From a virus: a DNA stretch of 28,125 nucleotides. Both the position numbers and the translations under genes were made by a program. Shown one piece after another: positions 17,325 through 24,421 of the stretch (the first letter of the stretch is position 1; every line of letters begins with the position of its first letter). The stretch spans positions 1 to 28,125 of IMG/VR virus record IMGVR_UViG_3300004806_000071; one strand, given 5' to 3'. Below the pieces are notes generated by a model that made no database searches, was not told where the DNA came from, and worked only from the letters and a program-made list of their open reading frames with translations.

Positions 17325-18311
17325 TTATATTAGGGATAATTGTTGGGTTTCAAGTACGGCATTATTTACGTTTTTCTTAGCCAAATCAAAATATGACTCT
17401 TTTAATTCAAATCCTAATCCTTTTCTACCCATTTTAATAGCTTGATAAACTTCGCTACCAATACCCATAAATGGAGTAAATACGGTATCCCCTTTATTGC
17501 TGTAAAGATGAATTAATCTTTCAATCGTATCTAATTGAAGGGGGCAAATGTGTTTCTCGTCTTTTTCATCCCGACCGTTTCTATACCCTTGTAATGTGTT
17601 TCCATAATCAATATCCATCCAAACGGGGCTTGCATATTTTTGCCATAAATCTACTGGCAAATCTGTATTTGTTACTGGATTTTTTCTTTCACCATCTTTC
17701 CTAAATATCATTACATAATCAGGAATACCTACCCTACTCATTGTACTATCTTTTTTAATTTGCTTATGCAGCAATCCCAATGCCTTTGTTCTTTGCATTT
17801 CTACTACAGGGTCTTTCCAAATAGTAACACGACTAGCATAAATAAAACCCGCTTCTTCAAATGCTTTTAAAATCATTCCACTAAAATCTCTTAAACCTAT
17901 AAAACCTTCCTTACCCTTCTGAATTGGTAAGTCCATACAATGCACAGCTACATTCCTACCACTTATCAAAACCCTGTAAAGTTCCCTTATTAAAAAACCA
18001 AATTGAGTGAGAAACTCATTGTAATCTTTTGAATTACCCATATCTTCCACATGAGAACTATATGTATAAAGTTCGGCAAATGGGGGGCTAAATACAGATA
18101 ATCCTACACTTTCATCGGGTACATTTTTTATTAATTGAACGCAATCACCACGTTTAATAGTGAAATATTTATTACTTTCTTCTTCAATATTATAGTTCCC
18201 TTGTTTCATTAAATGACCGTTCAAATTTTCGTTTATTGCTGTTGCCATTTCTTGTTGCATAATTTCAAATTGTTTTTGTTTATTTCGGATAGATTGGTTT
18301 ACGTTTGCCAT
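17325..18311 (-). CDS. DNA methyltransferase (N4-cytosine/N6-adenine, beta-group order)
   Basis: This encodes 328 residues from an ATG at 18311. The catalytic motif IV is SPPF (residues 75-78) and the AdoMet-binding motif I is FMGIGS (residues 281-286), so motif IV precedes motif I, as in the beta group. SPPF rather than DPPY favours N4-cytosine methylation. GFELKESYFDLAKKNV near 300 is the motif II region. The first 20 residues continue the helicase frame, and upstream the same frame is open to the TAA at 18393-18395 and encodes helicase motif VI. So this is probably the C-terminal half of a helicase-methyltransferase fusion separated by a single stop. It may protect phage DNA from host restriction. 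Confidence 0.8.
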   Translation of the reverse strand: MANVNQSIRNKQKQFEIMQQEMATAINENLNGHLMKQGNYNIEEESNKYFTIKRGDCVQLIKNVPDESVGLSVFSPPFAELYTYSSHVEDMGNSKDYNEFLTQFGFLIRELYRVLISGRNVAVHCMDLPIQKGKEGFIGLRDFSGMILKAFEEAGFIYASRVTIWKDPVVEMQRTKALGLLHKQIKKDSTMSRVGIPDYVMIFRKDGERKNPVTNTDLPVDLWQKYASPVWMDIDYGNTLQGYRNGRDEKDEKHICPLQLDTIERLIHLYSNKGDTVFTPFMGIGSEVYQAIKMGRKGLGFELKESYFDLAKKNVNNAVLETQQLSLI

Positions 18312-18395
18312 TGTATCGGTAGTAATAAGATGAATATTTACTTCATTTTTTTGACCGAAACGATACGACCTTCTTATTGCTTGATATAGACCTTA
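18312..18395 (-). other. In-frame TAA and helicase motif VI between helicase and methyltransferase
   Basis: After the helicase ends in ASLDFSF, the stop TAA (18393-18395) is followed in the same frame by 27 sense codons that lead directly into the methyltransferase ATG. These codons read GLYQAIRRSYRFGQ and then NEVNIHLITTDT. The first part is the classic motif VI of SNF2/SF2 helicases (Q-x-x-R-R-x-x-R-x-G-Q), needed for ATP hydrolysis. It is coding sequence left without a start of its own. A one-base GAA-to-TAA change would account for it. Confidence 0.75.
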
Positions 18396-20114
18396 AAAAC
18401 TAAAATCTAATGAAGCAAATATTTGATTATTACAATTTTGCATATTAATTCCATATCCCAATATTTTTGTTTTAGATATTATAACTTTCCCTTTTTTATT
18501 AGCCCCGCAAGTACATAATTGTTTTTTCGAGTAATCCGATATTGTCTTTAAATTTTCCGATTCCTTGATTGCAGTTAATACACAACAACCCTCTGACTTT
18601 TCCTGTTTTGTGACAGTGGTCAACATGAAGTCTTTGTTTGGTTGTAATAAGGGCGGATTCTGAACCGCAAACGGCACATTTATTATTTTGCTTATTGAGC
18701 AATTCATTGTATTCCTCAAGTGTGATTCCGTATAATTTTTTGAGTAAGTTTCTAATTCTGGTTTGAGGATTCCGTTTTGATGTTTCTTTAACTTGTCTTT
18801 TTGTTCGCTCTCTGAACTCTGAATCATTTTTATATTTATCACGCTGCCATTTTCTTCTTCTTTCAATATTTTCTGCATGATATTGTTTTGTTCTTTCTTT
18901 GTTTTCAAAATACCATTTTCTATTATACTCTTTTTTACGCTCATGCCATTCTGTATCTGATTCTCTTTTAATTCGTTGTAATTCTGCTGCTCTTTTATTT
19001 TTTGACTCTTTATTTTTTTTGTACCATTCTCGGTTGTACTGTTTTCTATATTCTTTTTCGTTTCCCTTGTATTGCATATACACTCATTATTAGTGAACCA
19101 TAAAGATAATAATTCTTTCAGTTCATTACTAAGTTCACCTGATATTTCTTTTGAATTAGGTATTAACTTTCTTAATATATCGCCTTCAATATTTTGTTTT
19201 ATCCAAATAATTACATCTTCACCATTTTTAGATTTTTCTAATGCTAAATCGGCTGCTTTTTGTAGTCTTTCATTAAGTGTTAATCTAAGTTCCTGATTAA
19301 AATTTGTTGCAGATATAATTGCATCATTGAATAATTGACCGTTATCCCTTTTTTGTGTTTTTATTTGGTGTTCTAAAATATTTAAGCTAGGTAATTCATA
19401 TCCATCCATTTTAAAACCAATATCACCGGGGTTATTTAACATTATAGCCCATGTACCTATAAATTGGTAGAATAATTTTATAGCATGACCTTTCAACCTC
19501 CATTTTGCAGTTTCACCGCCATCATGCACAAAATACATTGCTAACATTTCATTCCTACTCATTACATCTAAAAATTCAGAATGATTACCTAATTCCATTG
19601 GGTCATTTGGTGAAGGGGTTGCAGTACAAGCTAATTTATACGGAGTATCTTTAAACTTTTCAATAATTAAATTTTTTGTAGCACCTTCAAAGTTTTTTAA
19701 AATAGAACTTTCATCCAATACTATGCCACCAAATATTGATACATCAACATTATCTAATTGGTCATAATTTGTTATCTGAACATGGAAATTACTCCCGTCA
19801 TATTTTTTTACTGGAACATTAAATTTAACCCCTTCATTTATCGTTTGACCTGCAACCGCCAAAGGGCATAATATTAATACTGGCTTTTTTGTTTTTATAT
19901 TAACGTGTTTAGCCCATTCAAGTTGTTGGGCTGTTTTACCTAACCCACAATCTTCAAATAAACCGTACTTACCCGCTTTCAATGCTCTTTTAACACAAAA
20001 CTTTTGAAACGGGAATAACTTATCATTTAATTCACTTTCATCAATATCAAAACCTGATAATGTTACATTTTTTTGCTTTTTTTCTAAAAATAATTCATAT
20101 TCTGTTTTTTTCAT
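18393..20114 (-). CDS. SNF2/SF2-type helicase, truncated by a stop and carrying a nested nuclease insert
   Basis: This encodes 573 residues from an ATG at 20114. The ATPase motifs are FEDCGLGKT (Walker A, residues 53-61), VLDESSILKN (motif II, about 132-141), TATPSPND (motif III, 164-171) and VIISKTKILGYGINMQNC (motif V, about 544-561). Motif VI lies beyond the stop at 18393-18395, so as read the enzyme lacks it. Residues of about 342-538 are a hydrophilic, Lys/Glu/Asn-rich stretch with no helicase similarity. They coincide with the other-frame endonuclease gene. Without this stretch, LLSLWFTN joins KKGKVIISKTK in frame. It probably acts in phage DNA replication or modification, next to the DnaB-type helicase. 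Confidence 0.75.
   Translation of the reverse strand: MKKTEYELFLEKKQKNVTLSGFDIDESELNDKLFPFQKFCVKRALKAGKYGLFEDCGLGKTAQQLEWAKHVNIKTKKPVLILCPLAVAGQTINEGVKFNVPVKKYDGSNFHVQITNYDQLDNVDVSIFGGIVLDESSILKNFEGATKNLIIEKFKDTPYKLACTATPSPNDPMELGNHSEFLDVMSRNEMLAMYFVHDGGETAKWRLKGHAIKLFYQFIGTWAIMLNNPGDIGFKMDGYELPSLNILEHQIKTQKRDNGQLFNDAIISATNFNQELRLTLNERLQKAADLALEKSKNGEDVIIWIKQNIEGDILRKLIPNSKEISGELSNELKELLSLWFTNNECICNTRETKKNIENSTTENGTKKIKSQKIKEQQNYNELKENQIQNGMSVKKSIIENGILKTKKEQNNIMQKILKEEENGSVINIKMIQSSESEQKDKLKKHQNGILKPELETYSKNYTESHLRNTMNCSISKIINVPFAVQNPPLLQPNKDFMLTTVTKQEKSEGCCVLTAIKESENLKTISDYSKKQLCTCGANKKGKVIISKTKILGYGINMQNCNNQIFASLDFSF
18496..19093 (-). mobile_element. Insertion unit around the nested endonuclease, bounded by a 7-bp direct repeat
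   Basis: CTAATAA (minus strand) occurs at 19093-19087 and again at 18502-18496. The offset is 591 bp, which is 197 codons exactly. Collapsing the two copies into one joins ACTAAT to AAAAAA in frame and gives the helicase sequence WFTNKKGKVIISKTKI. The endonuclease gene (18499-19083) fills nearly all of the unit. The repeat is short, so the boundaries are a proposal, but the restored helicase sequence supports them. The unit has no intein splice signature and no intron is evident. Confidence 0.6.
18499..19083 (-). CDS. Endonuclease VII-like gene nested in another frame of the helicase
   Basis: This encodes 194 residues from a GTG at 19083; an ATG two codons later is an alternative start. Residues 1-110 are a strongly basic array of short repeats with EW/KW-Y/H-x-x-N/K (for example NREWYKKNKE, NRKWYFENKE, RRKWQRDKYK), as in many phage nucleases of this type. 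Residues 115-194 are the nuclease: YGITLEEYNELLNKQ, C136xxC139, then HVDHCHKTGKVRGLLCINCN (153-172) and IGKFKDNIGLLEKTIMYL. This matches the recombination endonuclease VII family (T4 gp49-like; Pfam PF02945). Many such genes act as homing endonucleases. It overlaps the helicase gene completely, on the same strand and in another frame. Confidence 0.85.
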   Translation of the reverse strand: MYMQYKGNEKEYRKQYNREWYKKNKESKNKRAAELQRIKRESDTEWHERKKEYNRKWYFENKERTKQYHAENIERRRKWQRDKYKNDSEFRERTKRQVKETSKRNPQTRIRNLLKKLYGITLEEYNELLNKQNNKCAVCGSESALITTKQRLHVDHCHKTGKVRGLLCINCNQGIGKFKDNIGLLEKTIMYLRG

Positions 20115-20136
20115 TTTGCTTTTTTATTTTATGTTT

Positions 20137-21555
20137 TTAAAATGGTTCTTCATCAGATGGAACAAAATTTGATTTAGGTTTACTACTAAAAGTACTCATT
20201 AGTTCATCGTTGGTATGTGTGCCTATTTTCATTGTTGTGCCGGAAAAACTCATTGCAAAATTTTTGCACTCCCCGTGTCTATTTTTATCTAGCTTGCCTA
20301 TACATAAGTTTTGTACGGGGTACTCTATGCCACCTATTATTGATGGTTCTGTAAAACCATATTTTTCAGGACGCATAAGGAATAAAACTTCATCCGCATC
20401 TTGTTCAATACTTCCTGATTCTCTTAGGTCTGACATTTGAGGCATTTTATCAGGTCTTTTTTCAACTTCCCTACTTAATTGGGATAATGCTATTACTGGC
20501 ATCTGAAGTTCCCTAGCTAGTTCTTTTAGCCCCCTTGTTACTTCGCCTATTATTTCATTTCTGTTTTTATTTCTTGAATCTACCCCTGAAATTAATTGCA
20601 AATAATCCACAACCAAATACTGTATATCGTGTTTTCTTTTAAGGATATTAGCCCTAGTTCTTATTGACCTTACATTTATCGTTCCTGAATCTTCTATAAA
20701 TATCGGTGAACGTGCAATTTTATCTAAACTATTATAAAATTTTGGTTCTACATCAGAAAATATTTTACCATTTCTTATAAATTCATGTGGTAAACCTGAA
20801 TCTATTGAAGCCAATCTACGGGTAAGCTGTATTCCATCCATTTCCAAACTAAACCATGCACATGGTAAATTATTCAAAATAGAACAATTATGTGTTATTG
20901 ACATGGCTATCGCTGTTTTCCCTTGGGATGGTCTTGCGGCAATAATAAACAAATCGGGAGCAACCAATCCACTACAAATTTTATCAATCGGTTCAATACC
21001 TGTTTTTATACCTAAAACTCCCGTTTGTTTAATTGTTTCGTATTGGTCATAAACTTTCCCCGAATAATAGTTCATATCCTTAACTTGCCCTTTTAGGACT
21101 AATTCTTGGGTATTTATCAGTTTATTATCAAGTTTATCATATAATTCAAATGAATCGGTACTATCGTCATAAGACTGATTTATAGCCGTCATTCCCATTT
21201 CAATTAACTGCCTTTTCAAATAAAGCTGCAACAATATCCGGCAATGGGTTTCAATATTGGCAGATGAAACGACCTTATTTGTGATTTTTGTTACCCCATA
21301 AGCCCCCCCTGCTTGCTCTAAATACCCCATTTCTTGCAATTCCCGGCATACGGTTGATACGTCAATGCCTCTATTTGCGTCATACAGCCTCAATACAGCC
21401 CTGAAAATTAAAATGTGAGCATCTGTATAGAAAACTTCCTTAAACACCAAATTTAGCACCACAGGAAGCGAAATAGGCTCAACCAATATTGCCCCGATAA
21501 CCATTTCCTCCAATTCTTTTGAATTTGGGGGTACTTTTGCTTTCAATAATTCCAT
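20137..21555 (-). CDS. dnaB: Replicative DnaB-type helicase
   Basis: This encodes 472 residues from an ATG at 21555, near the 450-480 of bacterial DnaB. The N-terminal domain starts KVPPNSKELEEMVIGAIL, like DnaB residues that bind primase. The RecA-like domain carries Walker A ARPSQGKTA (207-215), WFSLEMDG near 234-241, Walker B YLVVDYLQLI (313-322), LSQLSREVEKR with the DnaB pattern, and the DLRESGSIEQDADEVLFL motif near 375-392 that follows it in DnaB. It unwinds DNA at the phage replication fork. Its start abuts the stop of the initiator-like gene by one base, so they are one operon. The C-terminal tail after residue 440 is polar and probably flexible. Confidence 0.93.
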   Translation of the reverse strand: MELLKAKVPPNSKELEEMVIGAILVEPISLPVVLNLVFKEVFYTDAHILIFRAVLRLYDANRGIDVSTVCRELQEMGYLEQAGGAYGVTKITNKVVSSANIETHCRILLQLYLKRQLIEMGMTAINQSYDDSTDSFELYDKLDNKLINTQELVLKGQVKDMNYYSGKVYDQYETIKQTGVLGIKTGIEPIDKICSGLVAPDLFIIAARPSQGKTAIAMSITHNCSILNNLPCAWFSLEMDGIQLTRRLASIDSGLPHEFIRNGKIFSDVEPKFYNSLDKIARSPIFIEDSGTINVRSIRTRANILKRKHDIQYLVVDYLQLISGVDSRNKNRNEIIGEVTRGLKELARELQMPVIALSQLSREVEKRPDKMPQMSDLRESGSIEQDADEVLFLMRPEKYGFTEPSIIGGIEYPVQNLCIGKLDKNRHGECKNFAMSFSGTTMKIGTHTNDELMSTFSSKPKSNFVPSDEEPF

Positions 21556-22320
21556 TTATTTCAAATTTATTGCAGGTTCCTTTGGTTTTTCTTTTACTTC
21601 CAACTGTGAAACGACTAACCCGTATTTGTTGTAATGATTGACAAAATGCCTTTTTAACCCACCGCAATCCTTAAAATCTTCTTGTAAGGTAAGTTTTGTT
21701 GTAAATTCTTTCATGCACTTGAATAAATCTTTATCCTTTAACCCCTTTTGCATACAAAAACTTTCACGCCACCTACTATCGTTTAAAAATTTATTAACCT
21801 CAATACCCCAATTAAACGGTTTTTCAATTTCTGATTTTATTTCTATTTTTTTTTCTCCTTCGGTAGTATTATTTACTATATTATTCTTTACTATACTATC
21901 CTTTATAGTATTACCTTCGTTATTCGATTGTAATACGTTCGTATTTTTATTATTGGTAACCAATAACTTACGTTTCCTTTCTTCCTCCCAACGCTTATTT
22001 ATAGATTCTTTTGCCTTATCGCTTTTATCTTTCCTGATTGATAACCTTTCTACGGCTGTATTACTCCAAAATTTCTCTTTATTTACTTCAAATAAACTAA
22101 AATCGTGTATTACGGACTTTACAATTTCTTCATTCGTTCGTAATTCAAATGTAATACGTTCGTAATCTAGTTCGATAAAGCCATTTTCTTCATAAAGCAT
22201 TTCGACAATACACCAGTAAATACCAACCCCCTCCATCCCATGTTTCATGCGAAGTTTCAATATCTTTCCATCAGAGCGTGAATTATAATCATGCGAAAAC
22301 CAATGGGTATCCTTAGCCAT
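21556..22320 (-). CDS. Phage replication-initiation-like protein (Lin1244/DUF4373 N-terminal domain)
   Basis: This encodes 254 residues from an ATG at 22320. The N-terminal domain contains MEGVGIYWCIVEMLYEENG (residues 29-47), the hallmark of the Lin1244/Lin1753 (DUF4373) domain found in phage and plasmid replication proteins. Residues 100-170 are an Asn/Lys/Glu-rich linker. The C-terminal 80 residues are helical (KGLKDKDLFKCMKEFTTKL, then GGLKRHFVNHYNKYG), like the helicase-loader end of such proteins. It ends one base before the DnaB start. It probably binds the origin and recruits the helicase. The assignment of the N-terminal domain is firm; the mechanism is inferred. Confidence 0.75.
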   Translation of the reverse strand: MAKDTHWFSHDYNSRSDGKILKLRMKHGMEGVGIYWCIVEMLYEENGFIELDYERITFELRTNEEIVKSVIHDFSLFEVNKEKFWSNTAVERLSIRKDKSDKAKESINKRWEEERKRKLLVTNNKNTNVLQSNNEGNTIKDSIVKNNIVNNTTEGEKKIEIKSEIEKPFNWGIEVNKFLNDSRWRESFCMQKGLKDKDLFKCMKEFTTKLTLQEDFKDCGGLKRHFVNHYNKYGLVVSQLEVKEKPKEPAINLK

Positions 22321-22366
22321 TCTACTAATTAATAGGGGTAAAATAAAAAAGACTTTAACTATTTTT

Positions 22367-22582
22367 TTAGATAGTAAAGTCTGTGTTGAGTTTGCGGGAA
22401 ATTACGGATACTTCTTGTTCATTAAATGTATCTCTTTTACCGTATATTTTGTTTGAAAACTTTGAGTCGGACATTTTTATGCCGGATTCATTAAGTGCGT
22501 GTATTAAGTACCCATTAGTTACCCGTTGGCGTTTTACCTCCTTTCGGATTCTTTCGCCTACATATTCATGCTTTTTAGCCAT
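22367..22582 (-). CDS. Small HTH-like regulator candidate
   Basis: This encodes 71 residues from an ATG at 22582. The basic start KHEYVGERIRKEVKRQRVTN is followed by GYLIHALNESGIKMSDSKFSNKIYG (residues about 24-48), which can form a helix-turn-helix as in small phage repressors; SDSKFSNKIYGKRD looks like a recognition helix. The remainder (EQEVSVISRKLNTDFTI) fits the last two helices of such a domain. The gene stands first on the minus side of a divergent intergenic region with a perfect palindrome (22612-22626), 30 bases before its start. It is probably a switch regulator of replication genes. The family call is by pattern only. Confidence 0.6.
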   Translation of the reverse strand: MAKKHEYVGERIRKEVKRQRVTNGYLIHALNESGIKMSDSKFSNKIYGKRDTFNEQEVSVISRKLNTDFTI

Positions 22583-22602
22583 TTGTTACAGATTTTGCAC
22601 AA

Positions 22603-22632
22603 ATATAAATATTACTTCCAAAGTAAAAAATA
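22603..22632 (-). promoter_or_regulatory. Minus-strand promoter candidate upstream of the HTH-like gene
   Basis: The minus strand has TATATTTG immediately 3' to the palindrome in that direction, matching the -7 consensus TAnnTTTG. About 19 bases upstream is TTTT in place of TTTG. The palindrome TTACTT-n3-AAGTAA lies between the two boxes. A protein bound there would block this promoter. Confidence 0.4.
22612..22626. promoter_or_regulatory. Perfect palindrome, candidate operator
   Basis: The sequence TTACTTCCAAAGTAA has two 6-bp perfect inverted arms (TTACTT and AAGTAA) with a 3-base centre. It lies in the 132-base divergent gap between the minus-strand replication side and the plus-strand early genes, inside the spacer of the proposed leftward promoter. 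This is the expected position for a repressor site. The HTH-like protein encoded next to it is the likely ligand, by inference. Confidence 0.5.
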
Positions 22633-22636
22633 TTTT

Positions 22637-22664
22637 TTTGTTTAAATGTTTTTATTTTATTTTG
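22637..22664 (+). promoter_or_regulatory. Candidate plus-strand early promoter
   Basis: TTTG at 22637-22640 and TATTTTG at 22658-22664 approximate the Bacteroidota -33 and -7 boxes, with a 17-base spacer instead of 19 or more. The first plus-strand ORF begins at 22715. The -7 box is one base short of TAnnTTTG. Low certainty in an AT-rich region. Confidence 0.3.
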
Positions 22665-22714
22665 TCCTTTCAAACCGTATGACCCATACCCAAAAGAATA
22701 ACATATACCTACTA

Positions 22715-22801
22715 ATGAAAAAATTAAATTTAATAATGGAAGTTAATGGTAGTGTATGGAAATGGGATTATAGTATTGATAAACCAATTAAAATTAAGTA
22801 G
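22715..22801 (+). CDS. Tiny leader-like ORF before NinG
   Basis: An ATG at 22715 opens 28 codons (starting MKKLNLIMEVNGSVWKWDY) and stops at TAG 22799-22801, touching the TTG start of the next gene. The peptide is a lysine-rich beta hairpin-like sequence. Its exact abutment on a gene with a rare TTG start suggests the two are translationally coupled. It may be a real small protein or only a leader that delivers ribosomes. Confidence 0.4.
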   Translation: MKKLNLIMEVNGSVWKWDYSIDKPIKIK

Positions 22802-23353
22802 TTGGCGTATAATTCAACAATAATATCTAAGAAAAAAGTTTGTGTAAACTGTGGTAAAAAAGACTATTGGTTTTCAAATAAAATGTGCAAACAATGTGCT
22901 ACGGTAGTATCTACAAATAAAAGAATTGAAAGGTTTGCAGAAATAGATACGGATGAAGAAGAATCAATAAGAAACTTAATAGAAGATATTGATACGGTGT
23001 ATAGCTTATATATTCGTATTAAACACTCAAATTCAGATGGATTAGTTTCTTGTTATACTTGTGATAAAGTTGAAAAATATACTAAGATAGATTGCGGTCA
23101 TTTTATACCTAGAGCAAATTTAATGGTAAGATGGAACGAACATAATACAAAGCCCCAATGTGTAACGTGTAACCAATATAAAGACGGTAATATAGAAGTA
23201 TATAGGGAAAGATTAGACAAAGAAAATAATGGTATTTCCGATTGGTTATCTGAACAAGCAAGGCAAATATGGAAACCTACCCGAACCGAATTAAAAGAAC
23301 TACTTTCAGAATATCGTCATAAACTTGAATTAGTAAAAAGAAAATTAAAATGA
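22802..23353 (+). CDS. ninG: NinG/Rap-like recombination endonuclease
   Basis: This encodes 183 residues. The only start that keeps the first zinc site is TTG at 22802; no ATG precedes it in frame after the stop. The zinc pairs C14xxC17 and C29xxC32 form an N-terminal ribbon. The core has CYTCDKVEKYTKIDCGHFIP, MVRWNEHNTKPQCVTCNQYK and then a helical C-terminus, the classic order of lambda NinG (Rap; Pfam PF05766). In lambda this protein promotes RecA/Red recombination by cutting joint molecules. Its place at the head of the early plus operon fits an early recombination role. The C-terminal helices overlap the next gene by four bases. Confidence 0.88.
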   Translation: MAYNSTIISKKKVCVNCGKKDYWFSNKMCKQCATVVSTNKRIERFAEIDTDEEESIRNLIEDIDTVYSLYIRIKHSNSDGLVSCYTCDKVEKYTKIDCGHFIPRANLMVRWNEHNTKPQCVTCNQYKDGNIEVYRERLDKENNGISDWLSEQARQIWKPTRTELKELLSEYRHKLELVKRKLK

Positions 23354-23676
23354 GTTCAGTACTTACCAAAGGTATATACCATTTAAACATAGCACTAGAG
23401 TATTTTAATGCTTTTAAAGTAGAGTGTAAACAAGAAGCAAAGTATCAAGCCGGAACATGGATAAAAAGAATAGAATGGCTTAATAATGATATTTATTCAG
23501 CACTTACACCAGAAGCAAAACAATTATTTAATGAAGAAATAAAGAAAGGGGATTTACTATTTCATGAGAATTTATCTGAAAATATATTACGAATGAATCC
23601 TGAACAAAGGGAAATGCTTGAAAAAATAGCTGAAGGAATTTTAAAAGGTGAAATAATCGAATACGAAAAACAATAA
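23350..23676 (+). CDS. Small helical phage protein of unknown function
   Basis: This encodes 108 residues from an ATG at 23350, overlapping the NinG stop in an ATGA arrangement. It is predicted almost all helical, with acidic and basic stretches alternating (for example NEEIKKGDLLFHENLSENIL). There are no membrane segments or cysteine clusters. It sits between a recombination gene and a DnaA-like DNA-binding gene, so a DNA metabolism role is plausible, but I do not recognise the family. Confidence 0.55.
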   Translation: MSSVLTKGIYHLNIALEYFNAFKVECKQEAKYQAGTWIKRIEWLNNDIYSALTPEAKQLFNEEIKKGDLLFHENLSENILRMNPEQREMLEKIAEGILKGEIIEYEKQ

Positions 23677-23678
23677 AC

Positions 23679-24059
23679 ATGGTACAAAGCACGTTAGTAA
23701 GTCCATACTCATTTGTGGGTATTAAAGGACATTTACAAGTACCCAATTCAGTAATGAAAAGGGAAGATAAGTTAAGGAAAGCAAAAAATATTATCAATGC
23801 TTGCATTATTTTTTATGGAGTCGGCACATTGGATAATTTTTTAAAACCAAACCGAACTTCCGATGTAGTAAAGGCAAGACACATAGCCGCCTACTTAATT
23901 AAAATGCACACAGGAATGACCGATGTAGATATGTGCAAGCTATTCAATCGGGATAGAACCACTTGCATACATTCGGTACAGGTTATTACAGGTTATTTAA
24001 AAGTAGGTGACCCACCCGAAATAAAAGACGAACTTCGGCAAATATTAGATATGCTATAA
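23679..24059 (+). CDS. Free-standing DnaA domain IV-like DNA-binding protein
   Basis: This encodes 126 residues from an ATG at 23679. Residues of about 60-105 read VKARHIAAYLIKMHTGMTDV, then CKLFNRDRTTCIHSVQVI. This is the DnaA C-terminal domain: the helix-turn-helix followed by the signature RDRTTCIHS, which in DnaA is RDHTTVLHA and contacts the DnaA box. There is no AAA+ ATPase domain. So it can bind DnaA-type sites without initiating as DnaA does. It may mark the phage origin, or interfere with host DnaA. It lies among early genes beside NinG. The domain call is firm; the role is open. Confidence 0.8.
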   Translation: MVQSTLVSPYSFVGIKGHLQVPNSVMKREDKLRKAKNIINACIIFYGVGTLDNFLKPNRTSDVVKARHIAAYLIKMHTGMTDVDMCKLFNRDRTTCIHSVQVITGYLKVGDPPEIKDELRQILDML

Positions 24060-24080
24060 CCCCAAAAACACCCCCCAACA

Positions 24081-24269
24081 ATGCACATACTCTACACCGT
24101 ATTGTCAATATTAGGAATTATATTTTTTATTGGTTGCATAGGTATAGGTATTTACTTCTTAGGTTACGATAAAGGTTGGAAAGAAGCCAAAGAATCCAAA
24201 ACTGACTACTGGCAAAAAATAGAAAAAGACTACAATGAATTAAAATTAAAGTTGCTGAATAAAAAGTAA
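24081..24269 (+). CDS. Small single-pass membrane protein
   Basis: This encodes 62 residues from an ATG at 24081. Residues of about 2-28 (ILYTVLSILGIIFFIGCIGI and onward) form one membrane helix. The rest is a charged helix with a basic end (ESKTDYWQKIEKDYNELKLK). A short N-terminus, one helix and a cytoplasmic-type tail are typical of phage accessory membrane proteins; a role in lysis or host takeover is not shown by sequence. It is the last gene before a terminator. Confidence 0.55.
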   Translation: MHILYTVLSILGIIFFIGCIGIGIYFLGYDKGWKEAKESKTDYWQKIEKDYNELKLKLLNKK

Positions 24270-24325
24270 TTACTATCTTTATGATGCTTTTTTTCTTTGT
24301 TTCATTGTGTATGTTTTTTGGTTTT

Positions 24326-24357
24326 CCCCGACTTATTTCCATAGGTCGGGGTTTTTT
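24326..24357 (+). terminator. Rho-independent terminator
   Basis: CCCCGAC (24326-24332) and GTCGGGG (24345-24351) form a perfect 7-bp stem with a 12-base loop, followed directly by six T. It follows the small membrane protein gene and ends the first plus-strand early transcript. The next gene begins at 24422, so it either has its own promoter or relies on read-through. Confidence 0.88.
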
Positions 24358-24421
24358 CGTATATTAATTTTTGAAAATGTTAATAAATAATCCTAATTTT
24401 ACTTAACCTAACCCCTTAAAA

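Noticed and set aside
18393-18395. Alternative genetic code reading TAA as sense
   Set aside because: TAA ends many other genes in the window cleanly (for example 107-985 and 15676-16329), so the code looks standard.
18496-19093. Intein in the helicase
   Set aside because: The in-frame segment begins near a Cys but lacks intein blocks and the terminal HN plus C/S/T, and the conserved nuclease is in another frame.
18496-19093. Group I or II intron holding the nuclease gene
   Set aside because: The unit is only 6 bp longer than the nuclease gene, so there is no room for an intron core.
21638-22165. Plus-strand 175-residue frame
   Set aside because: It is antisense to the replication-initiation gene, and its Phe/Ser/Leu composition reflects the reversed Lys/Glu codons.
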